This document shows, piece after piece, positions 9,797 to 21,091 of a DNA stretch of 64,000 nucleotides. The position numbers and the translations under genes are program-made. The notes under the pieces were generated by a model that did no database searches, was not told where the DNA came from, and saw only the letters and a list, made by a program, of their open reading frames with translations. Position 1 is the stretch's first letter, and each line of letters opens with the position of its first letter. Source of the DNA: CAZZNY01 sp964655935 (GTDB taxonomy: Bacteria; Patescibacteriota; Gracilibacteria; BD1-5; UBA2023); assembly GCA_964655935.1 (NCBI GenBank), contig CAZZNY010000003.1:1-64000 (forward strand), written 5' to 3'.

Positions 9797-12700
9797 ATGC
9801 TCGAAAGATTCACGAAATTCTTTCTCGAAAACGAGAAAATCACTATTATAGCGATCGTTGTCATCGCACTTTTTGGTTCGCTAGCTTATGTGATGCTCCC
9901 AAAACAATATAATCCCTCCATTGTTGCTCCTGCTTTTATGATTCAAATTCCAGCGAACGGATATACCTCGTATGATGCGAGTCAATTTATCGCACGAGGA
10001 ATAGAAGATAAAATCAAAGAGCTCGAATGAATTGATAAGATTCAGTCGTACGCGATGGATAATTTTGCTTCTATCGTTACAACGTTTAAAGTCGGAACAC
10101 CTCAGGAAACAGCAAAAACTCGATTGTATGATAAGATTTTCTGAAGTGTTGACGTACGACCGTTTGGAATTGATCAAGTGCTTATCAAATCAATCGATCC
10201 AGAAGAGCTTCCACAGGTAACTTTTGCGATTTCTTATTCTGGTGCACCGCTTCCAAGTGTAGATGAGGGAATATATCTTCGGAATATTGCCGTTCGTGTC
10301 AAAGAATGATTAAAACTTGTTCCACAAACCACTACTATCGATATTGTCGGTGGATATTCGAACGATATTTCCATAGAGCTTGATAAAACAAAAATAGAAT
10401 GATATCGACTTGATGTTGCTCAGGTGGTTCAGGTTATCAAATCGAGTCCTATTTTCAAAACGCTTGGTTTTGCAGAAAAAAATGCCACAAAGACTATGAT
10501 TTTTGTCGATGGTGGTCTTGATAATGAAAAAATGCTTAAAGAATTTGTGGTTGGGAGTGTTCTCGGTCAAAAAATTCAACTTAGAGACATTGCTCGAGTG
10601 TATTCTGGCCCGATTGATATCAAAAGTATGTATCGTTTTTCTGATAGTAAAGAATCACATGACTCCGTATTTTTATGAGTCGCAAAAGTAAAGGGCTCGA
10701 ATGGAGTTGTAGTCGTAAAAAACGTACTCACTAAAATGGAAGAAATAAAAAAAGATCTTCCAAAAAATGTACGAATCGAAAAAATCCAAGACGAATGAAT
10801 GACTGCTGAACACGCAACAAGTGAACTCACGTTTCATCTTTTTTTCTCGATTGCCATTGTCTTTGTCATTCTTGTTATTTTCCTCGGAATTCGTAATGCG
10901 ATTAATGCAGCTTTCTGTATTCCAATGGTTTTGTGACTCGTTTTTATTACAGCCCTTATTACTGGACTGGATATTAATCGTATCACACTATTTGCTCTTA
11001 TTCTTGCTCTTTGAATTCTCGTCGATGATTCGATAGTCGTCGTGGAGAATAATGCACGTCATCTTAGTATGATCCCGCAAACAGGCAAAACAAAAGCACA
11101 AGCGGTTCTTGATTCCATTCGCGAAGTATGACCGAGTGTTATTTTTTCTACGCTGACTCGAATTCTTTCATTTATGGCCATGTTTGCGGTAAATGGAATG
11201 ATGGGGGATTATATTAAGCCAATTCCAATATTTTCTACTATCGCACTTTCTGCTTCTGTTTTCGTAGCTCTTAGTATCAACCCGTTTCTCGCGGTGCGCC
11301 TTCATAAAGATAGTGCCCATGATACACATAAGGAATGAGATGGAAAATTCTTCACTTGGTATGGAAAATTGCTTGGAAAATACGTAAGTACGACAAAACA
11401 ATCTTTAAAAAAGCGAAAATGGCTCCGGATTGGCTTTGTTGTTGGTCTTATAATAGTTATGCTAATACCAGCTTTTCCGAGCATATTTAAGCTTCGATTG
11501 CTGCCAAAATCAAATAAGGATCAAGTCTATATCTGGGTGGATGCACCACGAAGCGTAACGATCGATACATCTTCCGTAATGGAGAAAAAAATATCCGATT
11601 TCGTATTAGGAAAAACAATAAAACTTCCGAAAGAATTGCAAATTGTTGAGAACGTCAGCTCTTCGGTTGGTGATCGATTTATGCCAGATTTTGCGAATCT
11701 TTTTCGTGGTGGAAACATGCGAATAGGTTCAAATCAAGTAAGTCTTCGAATCAATCTGCTTCCGAAAGAAGACCGAAGTACTTCTTCCGAAGAATTTGTC
11801 ATGCAAATGAGACCATTGCTTCGAGATTATTTTATGAAAGCTTATCCCGATGCGAAGCTTCGATTGCTTGAGGATCCTCCTGGACCACCGACGGTAGCGA
11901 CATTTCATGCAAAAATCAAATGACAAGAAGATATTTCTTTCGAAGATCTTTCCATATTCGCCGATTCCGTACAGTCTTTGGTCGATCGCGTGGCCTCAAA
12001 ACAACATATGGTGGATATCATCAATAGCTCTTCGTCTGCGATGAAAAAAGTAAGAATTCGACTCGATAATGATCGAATTCGTGAAAAATGACTCTCGATA
12101 GATCAAATCAGTGGTACGATAGCAGCACTCTATAATCCTATGCAAATCGCATTCGTGCACACCAATGAGCGTCAGATGGATATTCAAAATATTATTCTTG
12201 GTTTTAAAAAAGATAAAATCTGAGATATTAATTACTGGAAAACGATCTACTTTACGCTTCCGACCGGTGATCGAGTGTATCTTGATGAGATCGCTACGGT
12301 CCAAGAAGAATTCGCAAATCCAGAAATTTATAGCGAAAATCGTTCAATGGCAATAAATATCTATTCTGAACTTGGAAATAACTCTGTTTTATATCCAACG
12401 ATCGAACTCTATGGATTATTGGATTCTCCGGAATTTACGAAAACGGGCTACAAAGTAACGAATAAGTCATTTTATGGAATTGATTTTATCGGAATAAAAG
12501 ATGGGAAAAAATACCGAATCGAATGGGGTGGGGAATGGGAAATGACTATGGATGTATTTCGAGATCTCGGTATAGCCTTATCGCTTTCACTTCTCGCAAT
12601 CTATTTCTTGGTTGTCGCACAGTTTCGCAGTTTTCGAGTCTGAGGAATTATCTTAAGCACGTTTCTTTTCTCATTCTTCTGAGTTATGCCAGGTTTTGCG

Positions 12701-13051
12701 ATTTTGTTTCTTATAAAATCAGAATATCTCACGGCTACCTCCATGATCTGACTGATTTCCCTCGGAGGAATCGTAATCGGGAATGCTATTATCTTAGTTG
12801 ATTATATTAATCAGCTTCTAGAAGAGGGGAAATCTCCACAAGAAGCAATCATCGAGTGATCGAAAAAACGGCTCATGCCAGTACTTTTGACGAGTATGGC
12901 AGCTATATTTGGAAGTTTTATCATCGTGACGGATCCGGTTTGGAGTGGACTTTCTTGGGCGATTATCTGGTGACTTACAGCTGCTGCTGGTCTCACACTC
13001 TTTCTCATTCCTGTGTTTTATTACGATTTTCTTATAAAGAGAAAAAAATAA
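9797..13051 (+). CDS. RND family efflux permease, AcrB/MdtB-like (1084 aa)
   Basis: Proton-driven inner-membrane exporter. The architecture is two repeats of one helix, a large periplasmic porter region and five more helices. TM4 has the proton-relay Asp pair in GILVDDSIVVVENN (the G is TGA); other landmarks are the N-terminal MLPKQYNPSI (for PVAQYP), FFSIAIVFVILVIFLG, and the second-half SLGGIVIGNAIILVDYIN. Length is in the AcrB range. About twenty in-frame TGA codons make it look like many short ORFs under the standard code. It is first in the order permease-tetR-adaptor, behind an operator-controlled promoter. No outer-membrane TolC is present. Substrate unknown. Confidence 0.9.
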
Positions 13052-13090
13052 AACTTCTATCACTCCACTTATTTCTTATTATTTTCTATT

Positions 13091-13618
13091 ATGAAAACCG
13101 AGGTACTTGAAAAAATCGAACAAATATTTTGGAAAAAAGACTTTTCTGAAGTCTCTATGGATGAAGTAGCAAATCTTCTTGGTATTAAAAAAGCTTCCGT
13201 GTACCATCATTTTCCATCGAAAGAGATGATGTTTCTTGAAGTTCTCGAATATTCCTTCGAGAAATATAAAAACTTTATAGAGAAGCTTTTTTCCGGAAAA
13301 GCAGATGATATGGAAAAAGTGACACGCGATCTTATTTTTTATCCATTGCTTCAGAAAAACCTTTTCTCGATAGTCGCACAAAAAGGGTACTGTCAAATCA
13401 GTGCAGTGAAAGATGTGATTGCGGAGAGAAGCAATGTGATCACGAAGATTTTTGTGGATTTCTTTTCGAATAAATTCGGTTTTGAAGAAGAAAAAATCGT
13501 AATCTACAAAAGCGTGGTGGAATTCCTTTCAAAAAAATATTGTATGTATGCTTGTCCGGATGAGGAAAAACTTGAAAAACTTATCAATAATATGGTAACG
13601 ATATTTTTTACTGCGTAA
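13091..13618 (+). CDS. TetR/AcrR family transcriptional repressor (175 aa)
   Basis: N-terminal helix-turn-helix of TetR type at residues 1-47 (VSMDEVANLLGIKKASVYHHFPSKEMMFLEVLE), followed by an all-helical ligand domain. It lies 39 bases after the permease stop and 63 before the adaptor ATG, so it is read within the efflux operon and very probably represses it through the palindrome at 9762-9785, with drug or metabolite binding releasing the block. A Cys-rich patch near the C-terminus (KYCMYACPDEE) may bind a metal or sense redox; the TetR at 53474 has a related GYCLP region, which may point to common descent. No TGA codon. Confidence 0.88.
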   Translation: MKTEVLEKIEQIFWKKDFSEVSMDEVANLLGIKKASVYHHFPSKEMMFLEVLEYSFEKYKNFIEKLFSGKADDMEKVTRDLIFYPLLQKNLFSIVAQKGYCQISAVKDVIAERSNVITKIFVDFFSNKFGFEEEKIVIYKSVVEFLSKKYCMYACPDEEKLEKLINNMVTIFFTA

Positions 13619-13681
13619 TAGAATTTTGTTATGTGAATTATTTCATTTAACAAAAATATAATTATTTTTAATTTCCATTTT

Positions 13682-15700
13682 ATGAAAAAAGTCTGATATC
13701 ACTCTTTTATTCTTTTATCTGTTTTCTTGCTAGTTTCTTGCGGGAAGACTGAAGAGGTCGAGAAAAAACATTATGATACCGCTACGGTGCATTCAGGTAC
13801 TCTTGCGAGACAGGATTTGGTTTTGGCGACAGTAGAATGACAGAATAGCGCAAACATCTCATTCAAATCCCCAGGACGAATCGCGACTATGCTCGTAAAA
13901 GAAGGTGACGTTATCGTTACTGGTCAAGTTCTTGCGACACTCGGAAATGAAGAGGGTAAAATTAATTATTCCGGTGTTTCGGGAATTCTTGGAGATATCG
14001 GAAATATGGGAGTGAATCTTTCAGAAATGTGAGGAAGTATTGATGTCATGAGAAAATCAGTCGATGACCTCTATGCTGAACGTCTTCGACTTATAGAGGA
14101 TCAGGCAAAAAAGGCTGGTTATGCTCGAGAAATGGCGCAGAGGGATTTAGAACTTGCTACTTCGAATTTATCAGACAGCACGAAGATTTTTTCTGGAAGT
14201 CTTACTGCTTCGTCTCAGAAGATAAAACAGGCTGAAAATGCTCTTAATTATGCGAAAAATAATCTCGAAAACGGTACAAAACTTCTCAATACTGAAAGAG
14301 AAAATGTCTATAAAAATGCCGTCAATTCGATAGCAAATGCTCTCATTCTTTCTCGGAATGCTCAGGATTATATTGATACGATCCTTGGAATGACGGAAGG
14401 AAATCGTCAAAAAAATGACGCTTTTGAAAATTATCTCGGTGCAAAAGATGCGACCAGTAAGAATAAAAGCGAAAGAGCTTTTCTGGCTTTTAATGCAAGT
14501 TACCAGTTAACTCGAGCATATTACGAAGAAAATGTGGAATGAAAAAATGATGTGTCCCCGAAAATTCTTGTGGAAAATCTCTCGAAAATGCTTGCAACTC
14601 TTGAATTGCTTCGTACGAATTTGCACGATGTAAAAGACATGCTGGATAACTCCATCTCTTCTACTGTGTTTCCTCAGTCGGTGATCGATACGATGAAATG
14701 ACAAGTTACCGATCTTATGACGAAGACAGAGGCAGTCATGATAACACCGATTGATAGTCAAGCAATGGCAGGAGTAAAAGGAAGTCTTGAAGGAATAGCA
14801 AAAGTGGAAGATGCCTATAATATGAAACTTCGTCAGCTTCAGGATGCTGTAGAACTCGCAAATGGCGATCTCAATCTTGCTAAGACGGGTCTCGATACGA
14901 ATTCTTCCGATGTTACAAAAAACACAAATAATCTTTCGGTAGCAATTAAAATGAAGTGAGATCAACTAGAGCTCGCAAAAATTTGAGAGCAGGAAGTGGT
15001 GCGAAATGCTGAATTAATAAGACAGGAAAGAAAAACAAAACTTGCTGAGATTGACACTAAGGCTCAGGAAATAAAATCAAAACTTCGTGAGCTGGACGCA
15101 AAAAAGAATGAAGCCGGCATGAATAAGAATATGGCCTCAAACGCTATAGAAAATGGCACACTTCGGGCTCCATTTTCAGGAGTAGTGATAAAAAAACATG
15201 TTGACATTGGGACGGTCGTAGCCGCTTGAACGCCTATACTTTCAGTATCCACGCTTGACTCTACGGTAATCAAAACGTATATCGATAATACTATCTACCA
15301 ACTTAAGGAAAATGATATCGTAAAAATTCAGACCGAAAAATCGGAAGTATCTTTTTCTGGAAAAGTGAACAATATTGAAAATATTGCTGATGTTGCAAGA
15401 AAAAAGAATTATATTGAAATTACTTTTTCTTATTCTGGAGTTACGATTGGTGATCGGGTGAAAGTGCTGTTTGGACAAAAACAAGAATGAAACAGTACTC
15501 TCATTATTCCTTCTTCAGCCATTGTTTCTCGATATTCGAAACCTGGAGTGTTTGTACTAAAAGATGATGTGGTCAATTTTCAACTGATAAATGTAATTGA
15601 AATGGACGAAAATAATATTGCAATTTCTGGACTTAAAGTGGGTGATGTGGTTATTACTGCAGGAAAAGAGAATCTGGTAGATGGTGAAAAAATGAAATAA
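13682..15700 (+). CDS. RND periplasmic adaptor (HlyD/MFP family) lipoprotein (672 aa)
   Basis: Membrane-fusion protein pairing with the permease upstream. The N-terminus is a lipoprotein signal (LLVSCGK lipobox, Cys at about 19). Two half-biotinyl-lipoyl pieces flank a very long coiled coil: the first near AATMLVKEGDVIVTGQVLATL-like residues 60-85, the second at NGTLRAPFSGVVIKKHVDIG. A beta-barrel and a membrane-proximal domain follow, ending GLKVGDVVITAGKENLV. At 672 aa it is far longer than MexA/AcrA (about 390); the extra length is coiled coil, enough to imply a long hairpin. Eight or more TGA codons are Gly. Last gene of the efflux operon. Confidence 0.85.
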
Positions 15701-15742
15701 ACTAGTCTGATTATTTCTTTACTAGCGGAATTAAAAAACCAT

Positions 15743-15771
15743 TTGATTTTTGCGATGGCTTCTGATAGGCT
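15743..15771 (+). promoter_or_regulatory. Putative promoter of the cyclase gene
   Basis: TTGATT, a 17-base spacer and TAGGCT with TG one base upstream (extended -10). The -10 box is inside the left arm of the terminator hairpin, so transcription would start in the hairpin loop, just before the cyclase ATG. Confidence 0.45.
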
Positions 15772-15805
15772 ATATACATCTTATTAATGTATATAGCCTG
15801 TTTTT
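15767..15805 (+). terminator. Terminator of the efflux operon, abutting the next start codon
   Basis: A 13-bp perfect stem (AGGCTATATACAT / ATGTATATAGCCT), G, then five T; the next base is the A of the cyclase ATG. Confidence 0.85.
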
Positions 15806-16813
15806 ATGTGAACAAAAAAAAGTATTCGAAAACTCAACATTATTTTTTTTAGTGCCATTCTCATATTAAACCTTACTATCCTACTTGTGGATGTATTTTT
15901 TTTACAAAATAATCTTACGCTTCTTTTTTTGATTCTTGGTTTTAATTTCCTATGATTTTTGTTTTTTTTCGCATATTACACATTCAGTCGACAGTATGTG
16001 ATTGATTTTGAGAAAATTTTGACGAAGTTTCAAGACGCACTAAGCACTCAATCTTATGCAAAGATCCCTGATACTGAAAATACTTATTTTGTAGAAAATA
16101 AACGTCTTGAGTGAATTTTTAAACAAGTTCTTGTCAAAAATAATCTGCGTCATAAAGACTTTATGGATTTACAAGAGGTATTCTTGAAATTTGTTCCGCA
16201 GGATATATATCAAGAGATTAGTTCTCGTGGATACGAAAAAATTTCACTTTGAAGCTGTACATTAAAAAGACTTACTATTATGTTTTTGGATATTGTTGGA
16301 TTTACGAAAATTAGTGAGTCAATACCTCCTGAACAAACTCTCATTCTTCTTAATATCTATTTTGATGGTATCGGAGAAATTATTCATAATCATTGAGGTT
16401 ATATTGATAAATTCTTATGAGACGGAATCATGGTATTGTTTGATCATGAAACAAGTGACCAGGCAGTAAGTTGTGCGTTGGCTGTTATAAATTTTATGAA
16501 AAAATTTCAAATTACCGATTTAGGACATGAAGTAGGCGTATGAATAGGAATTAATTCCGGAGAAGTTATCATCGGGACAGTAGGAACAAAAACACGAATG
16601 GACGCAACCGTTATTGGAGATAATGTAAATATTGCTGCTCGACTTCAGTGATTGACACGAAAACATAATAGAGATATTCTCGTTAGTAAGAGTGTTTTAG
16701 ATCTTTTAAAAAATAGAGCAGAATATAAGACTGAAGAAATTGGTGTCGAGATGCTTGCTGGAAAACAACAAGCAGTAAATGTTTGGAGCATACATGAGAA
16801 TTGAATGCAATAA
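15806..16813 (+). CDS. Class III nucleotidyl (probably adenylate) cyclase with N-terminal membrane helices (335 aa)
   Basis: Two N-terminal transmembrane helices (about residues 10-60), a linker, then a catalytic CHD domain from about 155: MFLDIVGFTKIS (metal Asp), GGYIDKFLGDGIMVLF (second metal Asp; Lys in the adenine-specifying position), IGINSGEVIIGTVG, and DATVIGDNVNIAARLQG with the transition-state Asn and Arg. Thr instead of Asp in TVIGD is the class IIIb pattern. It makes cAMP from ATP, as inferred from these residues. About ten TGA codons, one in FLGDG and one directly after the ATG, hide the gene completely from standard-code ORF calling. Confidence 0.85.
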
Positions 16814-16814
16814 G

Positions 16815-16848
16815 AAAAATCCTTCAGATTGTAATCTGAAGGATTTTT
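16815..16848. terminator. Bidirectional terminator
   Basis: AAAATCCTTCAGATT / AATCTGAAGGATTTT with a 2-base loop, between the convergent cyclase and tsaE genes. Confidence 0.9.
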
Positions 16849-16849
16849 C

Positions 16850-17248
16850 TTATTGGGTATATTCTATGGTAATTTCCCGTACATCTTCTCGATCTACGGG
16901 CTTTTCAATATTAATTACGATGGTTGGTTTGTAATGATTTGCGATAATTTGTGGCCATTCGACGAGACAGATATTGTCTGGATTCTCGAAAATTTCTTCT
17001 CAGCCAATAGAAACGAATTCATCATATTCTCAAAGACGATAAAGATCCATGTGATAAATATTTTTTTCATATTTATTATAGTACACATAAGTTGGGCTTC
17101 GAACGGATTTTTCTATACCGAGCAGGGAATTGATAATATGCTGAATAAGTGTAGTTTTTCCAGCACCGAGGTCACCATAAAAATAAACCCGATCACCCGG
17201 TTTGATTGTGATTTGAAGTTTTGAGAGTTCTTTAGGGGAGAGAAGCAT
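16850..17248 (-). CDS. tsaE: tRNA threonylcarbamoyladenosine biosynthesis ATPase TsaE (132 aa)
   Basis: P-loop protein of the t6A37 tRNA modification complex (with TsaB and TsaD). Walker A is GDLGAGKTTLIQ at about 25-36, followed by the family motif SPTYVYYNKYE, then HMDLYRLGEYDEF (metal-binding Asp) and the CLVEWPQII block. Two TGA codons are Gly, one in YRLGEYDE. Length is slightly below the usual 150. TsaB and TsaD are not in the window. Divergent from the pilus operon across a 204-base spacer. Confidence 0.92.
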
Positions 17249-17395
17249 AAATAGTGGATTAGAGGAATAGGGGCTTAGTGGAATAGAAGAATGGTGAGGT
17301 GGAGATTGTATTAGGTTTTCTGTGCTCCTATTCTAGTATGCACCTACCCAGCTTTTCTATTTCATCATAATCTGAACAAATGGAAATGCAAATTT

Positions 17396-17424
17396 TTGCA
17401 AATAAATTCGAAGTATGCTACACT
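17396..17424 (+). promoter_or_regulatory. Promoter of the type IV pilus operon
   Basis: TTGCAA, a 17-base spacer and TACACT with TG one base upstream. The predicted start site is about 20 bases before the ATG at 17453. Confidence 0.7.
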
Positions 17425-17452
17425 TGTCTTGTATTATTACTATCCTATAGAT

Positions 17453-18049
17453 ATGGAAACACTTATTGATATGCAAGAAAAACAGGCACAGCCACTTCAA
17501 AAACCTTCTACGAATGCAGGTTTTATGGTTTCATTGGTGCTCTTTATTATTATCCTTGCAGGAAGCATTGGCTTAAAATTCTATGTTCTTTCTCAGGAAA
17601 GTCAGATTAAAGACATGGATAATTTGATCGCCGATACCGAAAAAACAATAGCAACCGTGAAATCAAATCCACTGGTGGCAGCATTTAGCTTATATGAAAA
17701 TGCGAAAAAATCAATCGATATGGAAGTACAACGATCAGAAGCTCATCGATATTTGGCAAGACTTTATAAGATGGCAAATGATTCCTTCAGAAAGCTTGCT
17801 TTCGTCGGATTTAATTATACTGATGGAGTGGTTACTACGAGTGCCTCAGCTTTTGGTAATGGACGAGATGCTTCTGAAAATGTTATCGGTTTTATAAAAA
17901 ACTATCGAGAAGAATCTCTTAAAGATCAGGATGATACATATCTTCTCGATCCAGTATTAAGCATAACTGGTGACAGTATTAAGCGAGATTTCAGCATTTC
18001 ATTTAAAGTAAAATCACCAAAATTAGTCGTTACAAAAGAACAAAAATAG
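17453..18049 (+). CDS. PilN-like pilus assembly protein (198 aa)
   Basis: A short cytoplasmic tail (about 30 aa), one transmembrane helix (FMVSLVLFIIILAGSIGL), then a coiled coil (VLSQESQIKDMDNLIADTE) and an alpha/beta domain, the layout of PilN, which links the PilM ring to PilO in the alignment complex. The pathway assignment rests on this layout plus gene order (PilO-like and PilC next). No TGA. The first in-frame codon with a promoter at proper distance is ATG 17453; an upstream TTG at 17396 lies in the promoter. Confidence 0.7.
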   Translation: METLIDMQEKQAQPLQKPSTNAGFMVSLVLFIIILAGSIGLKFYVLSQESQIKDMDNLIADTEKTIATVKSNPLVAAFSLYENAKKSIDMEVQRSEAHRYLARLYKMANDSFRKLAFVGFNYTDGVVTTSASAFGNGRDASENVIGFIKNYREESLKDQDDTYLLDPVLSITGDSIKRDFSISFKVKSPKLVVTKEQK

Positions 18050-18084
18050 ATCTACAGATTTTTAATTTCTTCAATAATTTTTTT

Positions 18085-18651
18085 ATGGAAACCTCATATC
18101 TCAATCGTGCAAAACAAATTCAAGTACCACAGAAAAATGATAAAAAACATATTATTATTGCTCTTATTCTTGCATCAATTCTTGTGGTAGTGTTTTTTAC
18201 ACAAGGAGTGGTAGATGAATATATGGCAAGTAGTGATGCGATCGATACAGCATCTGGAAAACTCTCAGCAGTAACTGCAGAGCTCGCTAATTTGAAAAAA
18301 ATAGAAGCAGGACTCGGTGATGTAAAGATGTTGGAAGATGTAAAAAAATATGCAGCACCTTTCCGTGAAGATGAAATTTTGACAGCTGTTTTTGAACCAA
18401 GCATCGCTGGTTCTATCCAGAATGTAACCATCAGCAAAGGACAAAAAATGCCAAATGGTCTTTCTCAAGCAGATGTAAATGTCTCTCTTACTGTAAGCAC
18501 GAAAGAACAGATTATGACATATATGCAGTATTTGACTGATATCAAAAACACAAAGCGTTTTGTTATCAAATCAGTAGATTATCCTTTTAGTGCTGGAGAT
18601 GAAGGAGGAAGTGTCGCACTTCAGCTCGGTGTATACTATTACGCAAAATAA
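18085..18651 (+). CDS. PilO-like pilus assembly protein (188 aa)
   Basis: Short basic N-terminus, one membrane helix (HIIIALILASILVVVFF), a coiled coil (DTASGKLSAVTAELANLKK) and a C-terminal ferredoxin-like alpha/beta fold (ADVNVSLTVSTKEQI, FVIKSVDYPF). This matches PilO, partner of PilN. Direct neighbour of the PilN-like gene (35-base spacer) and of pilC. No pilM or pilQ is seen nearby; a secretin would not be expected in a cell without a typical outer membrane. Confidence 0.7.
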   Translation: METSYLNRAKQIQVPQKNDKKHIIIALILASILVVVFFTQGVVDEYMASSDAIDTASGKLSAVTAELANLKKIEAGLGDVKMLEDVKKYAAPFREDEILTAVFEPSIAGSIQNVTISKGQKMPNGLSQADVNVSLTVSTKEQIMTYMQYLTDIKNTKRFVIKSVDYPFSAGDEGGSVALQLGVYYYAK

Positions 18652-18680
18652 TAAGTAACTATTTCATCAAACAAATCATT

Positions 18681-19796
18681 ATGAATGCCAACACTGCTAT
18701 AGTCGATCAAACCATCAATCCTTCGGAAGTAAAGCTTTATTTTTGGAATAAAATAACCGTAAAAGATCGGGCACTTTTTTATGAGCATCTTTCGAATTTG
18801 GTTGAATGAGGAGTAACCGTTATGAATGCGACTAATTCATTTCTCGAAAAAACACAAAACCCACGACTTGCGGTAGAGGTTTCAAAGATATTTCTTTTCA
18901 TTAGTTCAGGAGATAGCTTTTCGATGGCGATGAAAAAAATCCCTGGAGTCTTCGATAAGCGAGAAATATCGATTATCGAGGCATGAGAAACGTCCGGAAC
19001 TATCCAAAAATCATTCGCGAACCTCGCGAAACAACTTCGAGAACAGGAAGAACTCACGCGAAAAATCTACTCAGCGATGACATACCCAATTATTATTTTC
19101 CTGTTTCTCGCCCTTGCAGTGCTTATTATTATGACGTATGTCATTCCGAAGATTATGCCGCTTTTTGCGAACAATGGCGTCGAACTTCCTATGATCACAA
19201 AAACATTAGTAATGACGAGTGGATTTATGATTAATCATTTTGTCGCTATTTTGATATGTATTTTTGGTACTATTTTTGCTATTCAAGCATACATAAAAAC
19301 TGAAGGCGGTCGATTATTTTTTCATGACCTTCTGCTTCGAATCCCACTTATCGGGAATGTTTATCGTAATTATATTCTTGCGCGTATCGCGAGTAATCTC
19401 GGTATATTGCTCGGAGCAGGAATTCCGATTCTTAAGACTTTTTCTCTGACAGCTGAATCAGCAAATAATGCAGTCTATACGATCGCGATCGATGAGACTA
19501 TCAGTCGAATCACTCAGGGAAAAAAGATCGTTCAAAGTATCCGAGAAACTGATCCAGAACGAAGATTATTCCCAAATGATTTTCTTCAGCTGATGGACGC
19601 AGGAGAACAGACTTCCACTATTAATAAAATTTGTATAAAAATTGCTGATCAATATTCACGAGAAGTTGATTCTTCCGTGGCTGTTCTCGTAAAATGGGTA
19701 GAACCAATCGCGATTCTTATCGCTGGAGCTTTTGTTCTTTGGTTTGCCTTTGGAATCTTTTCCGCAGTATTAAAAATAACTGAGACGGTTCAATAA
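18681..19796 (+). CDS. pilC: Type IV pilus inner-membrane platform protein PilC/GspF (371 aa)
   Basis: Polytopic platform that couples the PilB ATPase to pilin insertion. The two repeated GspF domains each contain the family signature: LSNLVEGGVTVMNATNSFLE with GETSGTIQKSFANLA in the first, and ILARIASNLGILLGAGIPIL with DAGEQTSTINKICIKIAD in the second. Three membrane helices are visible at about 135-165, 180-210 and near the C-terminus. Two TGA codons are Gly at conserved places (VEGGVTV, EAGETSG). Length is slightly below the usual 400. Confidence 0.92.
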
Positions 19797-19818
19797 TCTT
19801 ATAATAATTTTGACTTTT

Positions 19819-21021
19819 ATGAATGTCTGACTTGCAGGAGAGTGATGAGATGATGTTCGAGTGTTTGACCCAGAACAGATTTGAAGACTTCAAAAAGCGA
19901 CAAGCCCAGAAGAGATTCGTCGAATCCACCAAGAATTATTAATCCCCCAGGTTGATGATATTTTTGTTGATGAGACAGCTCCTGTAGATGATTGAGTGGT
20001 CCCAACAGAAATTATTACCCCAGAAGAAATGATGGTCCCAGTGGAAGTTCTTGATTCAGTGGAGTCTCCACAGGCAGTACAAGAAATATGAATGAAATTA
20101 CAACAAAGATTTGCCAGAGTTTTTAGATCAACTCCTGATGTAACAGAGGCAGAAAAATGCAAACAAGCTTTTCAAGATCACCAAGGAATTGCTTTTAATG
20201 TTTTAGATGAGAATTTTTGAAGTGCGCTAACACATGGACAATACGAAAAGTATAATATATCGAATATTTTTCGAGATTTATTGGAGGCCTATAGGAATGT
20301 TTGACATGTATCGAGAACAATAAAAGAAAATACTAATAACGAAAAAGAAGCAATTGAATATTGCCTTTCAAACAAATTGTATCCAACTTATGATAACCAG
20401 GCAAATGGAGCTATGATACGAGGATATAAGAAGGATAGCCTATCCTTTCGAGAAGTGGTGATCGATATGAATGTATTGATTTGTATTTGATTAATTCGAG
20501 ATCTTGATGAATTAATTTGAAAACAGGGAATAGATGGTTACTATGAAATTTGACAGCACTGAACACAATCAGACCCTTCAAATAATACAGTTTCTGTGCG
20601 ATTCTTTTTTTATTCAAAATGAAACACTACGGATGAAGAAAGAAGAAATGAAGATGAAATATTAAGAAAAATTGGTCTTGTTGCGGATAGGCATATCAGG
20701 GGTTTTGTGCCATTTTGAGATATTATTAACATGTCCGGTTCAGCCTGATCTTATCTAACCCCAGCAGAATTTACTCCGGCGGAAGAATCTCAATTTTTTC
20801 AAATTATTAAAAATATTTGAGATGCACCATTACTTGGTGTGATAAAGGCTTTTTTAACTACAGAAGAAACTTCTGTGCGTGGAGGATCAATCGGTTCTAA
20901 ATTTATTACAAAACTTGATAGAAAATCATTTCATTATATTAAAAAAGTTTTTGAAGATTTTGGAATTGATATTACCTATAAAAAAGATAAATGATTTGTA
21001 TTTCATCCGATTTCTCAATAG
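19819..21021 (+). CDS. Protein of unknown function within the pilus operon (400 aa)
   Basis: Not recognised. An open frame of 401 codons closed by TAG with seventeen TGA codons, which is why no ORF appears under the standard code. No signal peptide or membrane helix. The N-terminal 90 residues are acidic and proline/valine-rich (low complexity, probably unstructured: VDDIFVDETAPVDDG, EIITPEEMMVPVEV). The middle has REVVIDMNVLICIG, and the C-terminus has VRGGSIGSKFITKLDRKSF with FEDFGIDITYKKDKGFVFHP, which looks like a small alpha/beta or winged-helix end. It starts 22 bases after pilC and precedes the pilins, so a soluble pilus-related or cargo role is possible, but this is only positional. 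Confidence 0.75.
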
Positions 21022-21051
21022 ATTTTCATTCAAAAAAACTTGTATTTTATC

Positions 21052-21084
21052 AAACTTCTGTATCATAGGAACAGAAGTTTTTTC
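21052..21084 (+). terminator. Terminator between the 400-aa protein and the pilins
   Basis: AAACTTCTGT / ACAGAAGTTT stem with 9-base loop and T tract, ending 8 bases before the first pilin ATG. It may act as a partial terminator within the pilus operon. Confidence 0.75.
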
Positions 21085-21091
21085 TTTCTCT

